Origin: Owenia fusiformis
Lineage: Eukaryota; Annelida; Polychaeta; Sabellida; Oweniidae
DNA: 64,000 bases
Reading direction: 5' to 3'
NCBI GenBank assembly: GCA_903813345.2
Contig: CAIIXF020000001.1
Span: 16,199,915-16,263,914, forward strand
In this document: positions 55,018 through 64,000 of the stretch, piece after piece
Numbering within the stretch: position 1 is the first letter of the stretch
How the letters are laid out: each line of letters begins with the position of its first letter
Position numbers and translations under genes: made by a program
Notes under the pieces: model-generated
Told to the model about the DNA's origin: nothing
Databases searched by the model: none
Seen by the model: the letters and a program-made list of their open reading frames with translations, nothing else

Positions 55018-57515
55018 TGTGGCCAAGTGCGGTATAGTTGGGCATATAAACACAGATAATATACGTAATTGTTTTGGTTGACGTAGTTTATTTCAACTGT
55101 GACATGTGTGTGTGACAAAAAAGGGCAACAGGATTGATCCTGCAAATACAGAAACAAAATATTATATAGAAACCTCACATTCTAAATTCCAGTAAAAGTA
55201 CAAATAGTTACTACTTGATCTTATTTGACATGCTTTGAGCTATACTCTTTCACTCAACTATGGCGTATCCTACTCTTAAAAAAATGACATTACCCTATCG
55301 AAATGTCCATAAAATCTACTAAAATGCCATGTATAAAGGAAAATATACGAATGTATAATTTACCCATGGAAACTCAAACAAATGCAGTCATCCGACCTAG
55401 TCGATCATAGACACCTGTCCACACCCATGAAACCATGCACTGCTTGTCTCCCTAAAATACACATGGAATAATGGTAAGTATGTACAAATGTCCATACCTT
55501 AATGGAAATCCATTAACCTGTACACCTAGCATGGATAACAAATGTTAACAAACCTAGCTTATACACTGTTGTAAGTTGATTTGTACTAAAACTGACACAA
55601 TGATGAAATAAAATAAAAACATAAGTCTTGTACACTGTACCTTGCTATAAAATGACCTACAGAATATCTACTAAATGTGATATTCTATGAAATGGAACGA
55701 TTATATAAATGACGATCTACATGTACATACCAGGTTAGTGCTATACTATACTTACAATATACAGTATACCACTGGTGTAGATCCCTGACCAAATGTTCTA
55801 TGTTCACAAGTATGGACCCTCAGAACATCATAACACTCATAACTCTGGATGGAGTATTACTCTAGTATGGATCCCTATACTGGATGTAGCCTTAACTCTA
55901 GTACAGATCCCTAAAACATCATTACAAATATTCTCACCAGTATGGAAACTCTACATTAATCCATATAAAATCCATACAAACATCAAAATGTATGACCTGA
56001 ATCACCCAGATTGCATTGAAATAGTATATTACACTTGAAGATAGATATAAAATGATAGGTGTTATGTAATGTGAACTTATTCAAGATATCCAAGGACATG
56101 CAGGAAAAATGAGCTTGAGATAAACCCATGCAAAATGGCATAAAAAGTACACAAATATATAGTGGATATAATAGCATGTCCGAAATAGACACCAAAATGT
56201 CATCCTATGCTAGTAATGTAAAGATATTATCATTTTTCCAAAATAAAAGCCATGTGCGAATGAAAATGCAGACTCCGCACCGGAAAGAGATCATAAGAAC
56301 ATGAATTGGCACAGAAATATAGTTTCCTCCAGTAATAAAACAATACCTTAGCCTTGATAAGATACTTTGTCATAAATCTTACAATATATTGAGGCAAATG
56401 GGTGTAATAAACATGTAGAAAATGGGTCACATACATCACCTTTCAACATTTGCCATTTTATTCCAACGATTGCAGCGCCACCAGCGTTCTTCTTGCGAAC
56501 TAACTGGGGACCTGTCATTATTACGTAGCACTGTGGCATGTCACTTTGCCACACATACCCCTCCTTTACATGAAATGTCTACTTAAACAAAATTGTAAAC
56601 TCTGAGCTAACATAAACTTAACTTTATACAAATCCTGGCAGCTCCACCAAGTAAGACAATATGCTATAAAGCAAACTTTCATGGCAACCTAAATGGTGAC
56701 CTGTTGCTTTGGAATGTACTTAAAATGTAACATATCGTATCCTAACCTGCTAGATTAGTATATAAGTGAGACTAGAAAAAATAATGCTGTAGTTTTAGAC
56801 TACACTATTGGATTTCATGACATTTGTTTTAAAGATGAATTTCAATCTAATCCTATAGTTACTTCTACGGATAAAAGTATAAAATATGACCTATACAAAC
56901 ACCTATGTACAGGGAACACTAGCTAGCAATACAATATTTAAAAAAAATGCAATGACTTGCATATAAAGTTTGTTGATTTTGGAACTTTTGACCAAATACA
57001 AAAACAAAAAATTATGCTTGCTTTTTATTATCAGACATACTCTGAATTATATTTTTAACCTCTTGAATAGCAGTATCATTGCAATTTCACCAGTGTTAAA
57101 CTAGTAGCATAAAGTTTCTAAAAGTATTGCTTTTTTTCAGTATGTAGCCACCAGTACATTATATTCCTGTATGATGTACCCTATGGTAAGCCTTAACATT
57201 AAATGAGATAGTTACCTTAGACACCATTGCCTAGATAACCATGTTACCACTCATCTATCATAACCATGGTGAATGTTAAAGCAAAAACTGGAATATGCTG
57301 TGCACATTCATCATAGTTCCCATTTTCCAGTATGAGACTAGTGTAAAATTAAGCTAACTACACCATTGTACACCACCCCTTAGGCATATGAGTCTACATT
57401 AAGTTTACCTATTTATTTCCGGTATGTACTCCTAAACTAGTTTTATGAGACCAGAGTAGCCAAAGTAAAAAATACAACTGGATGATATTGAACTGTAAGC
57501 AAGTTTTATGAACTA
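55018..57515 (-). repeat. 3' LTR of gypsy element (inner end uncertain)
   Basis: The outer end is fixed by alignment to the 5' LTR (starts TGTGGCCAAG, so ...CTTGGCCACA in element orientation). The inner end is placed provisionally before the 14-base C run at 57516, which would be the polypurine tract on the element strand. That implies an LTR of about 2.5 kb beginning TAGTTC rather than the usual TG, so the boundary could be elsewhere. Confidence 0.5.
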
Positions 57516-57531
57516 CCCCCCCCCCCCCCTT
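57516..57531 (-). other. Candidate polypurine tract
   Basis: On the element strand it reads AAGGGGGGGGGGGGGG, about 200 bases past the gag-pol stop codon and upstream of the 3' LTR. Position and composition fit a plus-strand primer. Confidence 0.45.
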
Positions 57532-57730
57532 ATTTTAACACATACATGAATAAAACGTGAACAATCAACATATATACAGGAAACAACTGTATGATACAGA
57601 GTGATATGAAGAGATTCACCAGTGACAATCCCCGAAAACCAAACAATCCATGTGGAACTTATGAAAAAGGTATGATTCTCAAATCCACTATTACCAGTGA
57701 CAATAGAGTATTTTATGCGAACCTGATATA

Positions 57731-60700
57731 CTAGTACAGTCTTGGTAGTCTATGTGGATTGCGATTATAGCCCTTGTTCACTCTCTTTGACCTCCTTACT
57801 TTTTGGGTCCTATTGGTTTCTTCTACTGTATCTGGAACTTTAGTCTCTTTAGATCCACTATTTTCTGCACTTTTTTCTGAGTCACTGTTATTCTCATATT
57901 CACTAGTCTCTTCAATGGTTGTGGTTTCACTGTCTTTAGGAAATTCAAAAGTCTCTTCAATGATCAATAACTCATAATCCGAATCTGAATCAGATATGGG
58001 TTCTCCAGCCTCATTTTGGATAACCTCTTCATCGCTAGTTGGGTCATCCTCGTTAATCAGATCATTGTCATCATCTTCATCCCCCAATTCATCAGTATTG
58101 TGAATTGTTTCATTTGGTGTAAATTTCCTTTCCACCTTTCTGACATTTACTCGGTTTACATGTCTGTATGTACCTCCTTCTACTGGTACTACTTTACATA
58201 CATTATTAGGATATTTCTCTAGTACTCTGTAATTCTGAGGCGACCATGAGTCCTGAATTTTATTCCGTCCTAAAACTCTATTCCTCAGAACAACTACATC
58301 TCCCACAGCTAGAGTATCTGGTTGAAGTTTTCTATCATGGGCCTCTTTTCTATGTTTGGCTGCTGTGTCCAAATTCTTCTTAGCAACTTCATGTGCTTTT
58401 TCCATTCCTTTTTGGTGGTTCTCAACCCAATCCACAGCACCTGTTGGCTCAGTTCTCTCCTTACTATCCAGCAGAAAGTCAATGGGAAGCCTTGCCTCCC
58501 TCCCAAACATAAGGAAATGAGGGGTGAATCCTGTGCTTCCGTGTGGGGTACTGTTATAGACTGCAACCAGGTCTTGAATCAAATTAGGCCATTGACGCTT
58601 CTGATCACTGGGTATGGACTTCAGTAGATTGTGTAGAGTCCGATTAAATCGTTCAGTTTGGCCATTCCCCTGGGGAAAATAACTAGTAGTGCGAGACTTT
58701 TCCACCCCATACAGTTTACATAGTTGGGCAACAACCTTGCTCTCGAAATTACGCCCCTGATCAGAATGGAGACGTTCCGCCACACCCAGCGTATTGAAGT
58801 ACCTAACCAGACACCGAGCCACAGTATCTGCACGCTGGTTGTTAGTGGGAACTGCCATGGCATATTTTGTAAATACATCTGTTAGGACCAACACATTCTC
58901 AAGTCCTCTAACACCTGGTTCCAGCAAAGTGTAGTCCATCGCCACTATCTCCAAAGGACGAGTTGCCACAATGGTATTCATGGGAGTTTGTATTTTGGGT
59001 TCAGGCATCTTGGCAACACAGCATCTCTGGCATTCACTTACATACTTTTTGATGTCCCTGAACATGCCTGTCCAATAGCATCGATGCCATATCACAGAAG
59101 CAGTTCTGTCAATACCCTGATGTCCATTATCATGTACCGCCTTGATGACTTCTGTGGTATAACTGGTGGGTATCACCACTTGCTGAACTGTCATCTTGGT
59201 CTTTGGATCTGTGACGACTCTATACATTAAATCATCATCCTTGATCAACAATTTATGTCTTTGTTTTAACATTAGTTTAACATTCTTGGGTAGTTTATCC
59301 TTGACCGCACTGGAGGGATCCATACTGATATATTGCCTCACTGTTTTTAACATAGGGTCCTCTCTTTGTAGTTTCTTCCAATCCAGTAAAGGCCTACTGG
59401 GCAAGACTTGGATAGACTGATTCTCCTTAATGACCAAATCAGTATGGCTTGGAGAGGATACTTCAATTCCAATCTCTGTGAATGGCCTGGGAAGTGTAGC
59501 TCCTGTCTCCTCAGCTTCCTTACGAGAAAGCATGTCAGCAATCTCATTCATCCTTCCTGCTTTGTGTTTTATTGTGAGGTCATAAAGTGCTAGGTCAGCA
59601 AGCCATCTGTGTTCTGTTGCACTTAAATTAGCCTTTTCCAGGTGAGTTAGTGGGTTATTATCTGTGAATACAATCACTTTTTGTCCAATGAGGTAATCTT
59701 TAAGTTTTTCTGTCACTGCCCACTTGAGGCCTAATAGCTCCAACTTCCGTGAACTATAGTTCTGCATATTCCGCTCACTGGGCCTGAGTTTCCTGTGAAT
59801 ATATGTTATTACTCTAGGTTTAGCTGGAATGGGGTCCTGTTGTTGTAGAAGACAGCCTCCTATTCCTCGCAAGCTAGTGTCTATATCCAGTATAAATTCC
59901 ATGTTGAAGTCTGGGAATCCTAATATGGGTGCAGTGGTCAGCAATTCTTTGAGTTTCAGAAAAGCTGTTTCACATTCAGCAGTCCATACAACATCATATC
60001 TCTTCCTCTTGTTGTAGTCTTTGGGTATCAAACTGAAGAGAGGTGAGGCAACAGCAGAAATTCCAGGAATATACCTCCTGAAGTATCCAACACCACCCAG
60101 AAAACTTCTAACCTCTTTAACTGTCTCCAATTTAGGCCAGTTGATTATCTCCTTCACTTTATCTGGGTCTACAGCAACTCCCTCTGCTGAAACAACATGT
60201 CCCAAGTACTTGATGCGCTCCATTAGAAACTGGCACTTCGCTGGCTTGCACCGAAGACCGGCTTTGGCGAGTCTACAGAACACGTCATCAAGTTTCTGAA
60301 GATGCTCCTCAAATGTCTTTGAGTACACTACTATGTCATCCAAGTAGCATAGAACAGAATCAAACATCAGTTCACCTAGGGTACACTGCATCAGTCTCAT
60401 AAAACTAGCACCTGCATTTACTAGTCCAAATGGCATACGCGTCCACTCAAACAGTCCAAAGGGTGTTGTTATAGCAGTTTTCTCCTGATCCTGTTCATCC
60501 ATCCTAAGTTGGTGATAGGAACTTGCGAGATCCACACAGGTGAAATATTTACTATTGGCCATTGAATCTAGACTTTCTTCAATTCGTGGCAGAGGAAAGC
60601 TATCTCGTACAGTGTTGGCATTGAGTTGACGAAAGTCACAACATACCCTTAGTTGGCCATTGGGTTTATGCGCTATTACTAATGGTGAAGCATATGGGCT

Positions 60701-62743
60701 TGTACTGGATGTCAGAATTCCTTTGTTCAACAATTCCTTAATGTGTTTCTTCACATCCTCAAATTGAGATGGCTGGACCCTTCTATATGGTTGTCTTACA
60801 ATCTTATTAGGATCCTTCAGCATAATCCTGTGTTTTACATTCTCTGCCTGAGTACATCCAAGATCGTATTCGGATTTGGCAAACTGATCATGATGTTTCA
60901 TTAACAGATCAATTAGTTGTGTCCTCTCTGCTGGTTCGATGTCAGTTCTGTCCTGTAATTTCTCTACCATGACATCAAAATCAGAGGTGTCTCGTGTTAA
61001 TCCCGAGTTCTCTAGGGAAATAATCATTGCCTGACCAACCACAAGAACTTCTACCTCTGGTGCTCTGGGGTCCTCAACTGCCGTAACCTGTTGAAGTTCA
61101 CCAACTTTCATTCCTTGCTTTAATACCACATCCTGGTTGCTGATGTTAGTCACAGGGCAAGGGAATACTTTCGCAGCTCCGTTAATCAAGGTGTCCCCAA
61201 TGAATAATCCACAAGGCAATGGAGATTGATTTTGCTCAATCAAGCCAGCTTCATTAGAGAATGAGCGACCCTTCACTGGAACAACTGTAGTTGTCCCTGC
61301 CTTGATAACCATCGGCATTGACAAGGTCACATTACTCGTCTGCTGCTGCACATTCTCCAAAGCCAGGTGTTCATTCACTTGGAAATCAAGAGTATTTCCT
61401 TGTTGAGGTATTGCAGAAAATAGATCAGGACATTCCCTTATGATGTTCATTCCAAGAATTAGGGGGACATCCCTTTTCCTTCTCAGTGATTCTCCATTCA
61501 CTGGGTCCTGGACTATCAAAATTCCTCTATCCTTTGTGGTACAGCGTCCGACTTCAACATCACACTCAAAATACCCTAGAATATCGATAGGTATGTCATT
61601 GGCTGCGACAACTTTCAAAAAAGAAGGCTTCCTGGACATTTCCTCTCCCCAGTGTTTCACATAGAACTCCCTGGTCATGGTACTGATGTTGGAGCCCGTG
61701 TCCACCAGTCCTGTTACCAAGACACCATCTACTCGCACCCCAACCTTCGGAGTCCCAGCTGAAAATCTGTCAAGATCTTTCTCCATCGCTGTTAGCTCCG
61801 AGGACTGCTGATTCTTCTGGTATGTGTTGTGGGGGCAGCCTGCAGCAAAGTGCCCCTCCTCCCCACATATAAAACAAGTTGTTTTCTTTTTAGGTGTCTT
61901 TGTAGTTGCTGGAGTGGTCTTCTCCTGAGCTTGTCTCTCCTTAATGGCTTTCAATTCCTTAGCCTGCTCAGCTATTTTATGATTCAATTCCTTCATCATC
62001 TTCACCATCTCCGCCATCTCGGGACTGTTTCTGATGGTGTGCTCTTTCACAGTCGTTCTCACCTCAATGTCTTCATCTTCCATCAACACCACAGCCTCAT
62101 CGCGCAACTCGATGAAAGAAGAATATACCCTATCTCTTCTCATTTTCTTCAGCTCTCTCCGCAAAGCTGAGTCATCCACTCCATTAATAAATTGTTCCAT
62201 TAAAACTTTATTTTCATCTACTTGGTGGTCTTTCTGTCGTATCCTGGCCATTAAAGCTAGTAGTTTATGGGAGAATGCCCTAAGTGACTCTGTAGATTCT
62301 TGTTTGCACTCATAAAACTTCCCATACAGGTAAGCAGCAGATTTTTTCTCACCAAAGACATCTATCAGTATTTGTAAAATAGACTCTGCAGATTCCTTCT
62401 CCATGTTTGATCTATACCTCAGCTCCTCCCTAGCTGCACCTTCCAGGTTGCTTATAATAAAATCAGTTTGTTGCCCATCAGACCATGTTCTAGCTTTCAA
62501 CATTGATTTTATTTCCTCGACAAAACGCACAACGTCTCCCGTTCCGTCAAACTTGTCTATTTTTCTCTCTTTGGGAGCATATATCACTTTAGTCACTGCT
62601 GATTTTGTGTCCTTTAATCTTTGCACCTCTTCTTGGAGCTTAAGATATTCTTTCCTTGAAGGGGAATCTTTCATGTCCCCTAAACACTTAACTAGGCTTT
62701 TACGCGGAGTTGGGTGCTTATATGGTGATCCTCCTTCCGCCAT
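57731..62743 (-). CDS. Gag-Pol polyprotein of Ty3/gypsy retrotransposon
   Basis: A single open frame of 1670 codons with no frameshift or stop. Domain order: gag (about 1-280) with Lys/Glu-rich helices; zinc knuckle near 290 (CFICGEEGHFAAGC); aspartic protease near 345 (VDTGSNIS); reverse transcriptase with active-site YLDD near 800; RNase H from about 945 (DIDTSLRGIGG, FTDNN); integrase with an H-H-C-C zinc module near 1205 and a D-D-E core (MDYT, LHSDQG, QGNGQTERFNR) at about 1270-1365; a C-terminal GPY/F-like segment; then an unusually acidic Asp/Glu/Ser tail of about 100 residues and a short basic end (RRSKRVNKG). PR-RT-RH-IN order defines the Ty3/gypsy group. All catalytic motifs look intact, so the copy may be competent. 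The start ATG at 62743 lies about 0.89 kb inside the 5' LTR. Confidence 0.95.
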   Translation of the reverse strand: MAEGGSPYKHPTPRKSLVKCLGDMKDSPSRKEYLKLQEEVQRLKDTKSAVTKVIYAPKERKIDKFDGTGDVVRFVEEIKSMLKARTWSDGQQTDFIISNLEGAAREELRYRSNMEKESAESILQILIDVFGEKKSAAYLYGKFYECKQESTESLRAFSHKLLALMARIRQKDHQVDENKVLMEQFINGVDDSALRRELKKMRRDRVYSSFIELRDEAVVLMEDEDIEVRTTVKEHTIRNSPEMAEMVKMMKELNHKIAEQAKELKAIKERQAQEKTTPATTKTPKKKTTCFICGEEGHFAAGCPHNTYQKNQQSSELTAMEKDLDRFSAGTPKVGVRVDGVLVTGLVDTGSNISTMTREFYVKHWGEEMSRKPSFLKVVAANDIPIDILGYFECDVEVGRCTTKDRGILIVQDPVNGESLRRKRDVPLILGMNIIRECPDLFSAIPQQGNTLDFQVNEHLALENVQQQTSNVTLSMPMVIKAGTTTVVPVKGRSFSNEAGLIEQNQSPLPCGLFIGDTLINGAAKVFPCPVTNISNQDVVLKQGMKVGELQQVTAVEDPRAPEVEVLVVGQAMIISLENSGLTRDTSDFDVMVEKLQDRTDIEPAERTQLIDLLMKHHDQFAKSEYDLGCTQAENVKHRIMLKDPNKIVRQPYRRVQPSQFEDVKKHIKELLNKGILTSSTSPYASPLVIAHKPNGQLRVCCDFRQLNANTVRDSFPLPRIEESLDSMANSKYFTCVDLASSYHQLRMDEQDQEKTAITTPFGLFEWTRMPFGLVNAGASFMRLMQCTLGELMFDSVLCYLDDIVVYSKTFEEHLQKLDDVFCRLAKAGLRCKPAKCQFLMERIKYLGHVVSAEGVAVDPDKVKEIINWPKLETVKEVRSFLGGVGYFRRYIPGISAVASPLFSLIPKDYNKRKRYDVVWTAECETAFLKLKELLTTAPILGFPDFNMEFILDIDTSLRGIGGCLLQQQDPIPAKPRVITYIHRKLRPSERNMQNYSSRKLELLGLKWAVTEKLKDYLIGQKVIVFTDNNPLTHLEKANLSATEHRWLADLALYDLTIKHKAGRMNEIADMLSRKEAEETGATLPRPFTEIGIEVSSPSHTDLVIKENQSIQVLPSRPLLDWKKLQREDPMLKTVRQYISMDPSSAVKDKLPKNVKLMLKQRHKLLIKDDDLMYRVVTDPKTKMTVQQVVIPTSYTTEVIKAVHDNGHQGIDRTASVIWHRCYWTGMFRDIKKYVSECQRCCVAKMPEPKIQTPMNTIVATRPLEIVAMDYTLLEPGVRGLENVLVLTDVFTKYAMAVPTNNQRADTVARCLVRYFNTLGVAERLHSDQGRNFESKVVAQLCKLYGVEKSRTTSYFPQGNGQTERFNRTLHNLLKSIPSDQKRQWPNLIQDLVAVYNSTPHGSTGFTPHFLMFGREARLPIDFLLDSKERTEPTGAVDWVENHQKGMEKAHEVAKKNLDTAAKHRKEAHDRKLQPDTLAVGDVVVLRNRVLGRNKIQDSWSPQNYRVLEKYPNNVCKVVPVEGGTYRHVNRVNVRKVERKFTPNETIHNTDELGDEDDDNDLINEDDPTSDEEVIQNEAGEPISDSDSDYELLIIEETFEFPKDSETTTIEETSEYENNSDSEKSAENSGSKETKVPDTVEETNRTQKVRRSKRVNKGYNRNPHRLPRLY

Positions 62744-63622
62744 TGTATAGATTATCAGGTTATGACTCTACATAGATTACAAGACATGAACCAATCAAAC
62801 TAACAGACATGGAGTTGAAATGGCCCTAAAATGCATGAATACAGGTAAACATCTCTCAAAAACCTTACCAGTTACATATACCCGTACCCAAATTATCATG
62901 AGCAGCCTTCTTGAAAATTTTAATCCAGCATAACATTAAAAGTATCTTCAGAAATTTCTAAGTTAGAAGTATAATCTGATATTGAGCATAATGTGTTACA
63001 CTGTACCTCAGTATGTTAAAGGCTCTAATGGGCACTGATATGTGAAGTTTCACTTTTATTGATCATCTATGGAATATATATTTAATTCTCACGCCCTATA
63101 TCAAACATTCTCAAGTGAAGCACATATAACCTATTATTGAAATGTGAATTACAATAGTACATGTATATAAAATATATTGCTTATTTTACAAAGGCACTCT
63201 TTGATATTCAGCCCCAACTGCTCTCTGCAACATTCTGTATACACAACACACTGTGTAGTATGACTAATATTGTATTCAGAATAGAATGATTCTCTGGCAG
63301 CAAAAGTTAATATTTAGCATCACCTGCTATCTGCAACATTTTTATACACAACACACTGTGTAGTATGACTAATATTGTATTCAGAATAGAATCATTTCAA
63401 GTGGCAACACACTGCCTCAATATGACACATTTTAATTGGTGATTTTCCTTCTCCTTCCAAGATGTCAATTTCACACTCTATTACTTGGGATCTCCACATA
63501 AATTACGTTGCGAATCCCCTCCCTGCTATCATTGAACGTAAGCGTCTGCTGACGAATGTTGAATATTACACCAGATGTCCCCTGTTACCCTTGTCACTAG
63601 TTCCAATAGGCTGTAGTTAACA

Positions 63623-63632
63623 TCTGACACCA
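63623..63632 (-). other. Primer-binding site, tRNA-Leu type
   Basis: One base inside the 5' LTR the element strand reads TGGTGTCAGA, complementary to a tRNA 3' end ...TCTGACACCA, which is characteristic of tRNA-Leu. The assignment rests on recalled tRNA ends. Confidence 0.6.
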
Positions 63633-63633
63633 C

Positions 63634-64000
63634 TGTGGCCAAGTGCGGTATAGTTGGGCATATAAACACAGATAATATACGTAATTGTTTTGGTTGACGT
63701 AGTTTATTTCAACTGTGACATGTGTGTGTGACAAAAAAGGGCAACAGGATTGATCCTGCAAATACAGAAACAAAATATTATATAGAAACCTCACATTCTA
63801 AATTCCAGTAAAAGTACAAATAGTTACTACTTGATCTTATTTGACATGCTTTGAGCTATACTCTTTCACTCAACTATGGCGTATCCTACTCTTAAAAAAA
63901 TGACATTACCCTATCGAAATGTCCATAAAATCTACTAAAATGCCATGTATAAAGGAATATATACGAATGTATAATTTACCCATGGAAACTCAAACAAATG
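63634..64000 (-). repeat. 5' LTR of gypsy element (truncated by window end)
   Basis: Matches 55018-55384 with one substitution. The remainder and the target-site duplication are outside the window. The left flank ends CATGTTATACA. Confidence 0.9.

Larger units (their letters stand above)
55018..64000 (-). mobile_element. Ty3/gypsy LTR retrotransposon, nearly complete
   Basis: Minus-strand element inserted in a CFAP74 intron. The 3' LTR begins (plus-strand view) at 55018 and the 5' LTR at 63634, both with TGTGGCCAAGTGCGG. Over the ~367 bases of the second LTR inside the window I find a single difference (A at 55341, T at 63957), so the insertion is young. A tRNA-Leu-type primer site lies next to the 5' LTR, followed by one intact gag-pol frame and no env-like ORF. 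The 5' LTR runs off the window end. Confidence 0.93.

Noticed and set aside
54442-55081. Overlapping + strand ORFs of 205, 163 and 135 codons
   Set aside because: They are the real 40-codon CFAP74 exon read through into the 61-bp array, not independent genes. The array being open in three frames is reported as a finding instead.

Overview
The window is animal nuclear DNA. It has long AT-rich introns with GT..AG boundaries, small phase-consistent exons, many transposable elements and low coding density. Every gene is a metazoan family. I cannot name the species. An RBCC-NHL protein encoded in one exon, a PAN/EGF/fibrinogen-like secreted protein and a Ty3/gypsy element fit a marine invertebrate (amphioxus, hemichordate, echinoderm or mollusc type), but that is inference.

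Layout. (1) 213-5803, + strand: the 3' eleven coding exons of UHRF1 (PHD, SRA, RING). (2) 9636-26572, - strand: mitochondrial CLPP in five recognisable coding exons, with an intron full of foldback elements at 10.7-17.4 kb. (3) 18109-22143, + strand: a secreted PAN-EGF-fibrinogen-like gene nested antisense inside a CLPP intron. (4) About 26.6-30.2 kb: the space between the 5' ends of CLPP and CFAP74, with a LINE tail and a candidate promoter region that includes a palindromic RFX X-box. (5) 30239-54627, + strand: the first fifteen coding exons of the ciliary gene CFAP74. Its 12.8 kb third intron holds a TRIM/NHL gene (35180-37213, - strand), and another intron holds a satellite-like array (45.7-49.0 kb). 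(6) 55018 to beyond the window end: a young Ty3/gypsy LTR retrotransposon on the - strand with an intact 1670-codon gag-pol, inserted in a CFAP74 intron.

Gene models were assembled by hand. For UHRF1, CLPP, the PAN/FReD gene and CFAP74 the summed exon lengths are multiples of three and every split codon closes, which supports the junctions.

Most unusual observation: tandem repeats repeatedly sit across exon/intron boundaries and copy the splice site itself together with flanking exon sequence. I see this at six junctions in four unrelated genes (UHRF1 three times; CLPP, the FReD gene and CFAP74 once each). A seventh case is a ~0.5 kb duplication across the PAN-exon donor. Each array creates ranks of decoy donors or acceptors. 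In the arrays I could read, decoy use meets a stop codon. The exception is CFAP74, where the 61-bp array is open in all three frames, so alternative donor use could add protein. The window is also rich in large palindromes (for example 403-bp arms at 14923-15812) that could give long double-stranded RNA when transcribed inside CLPP pre-mRNA.
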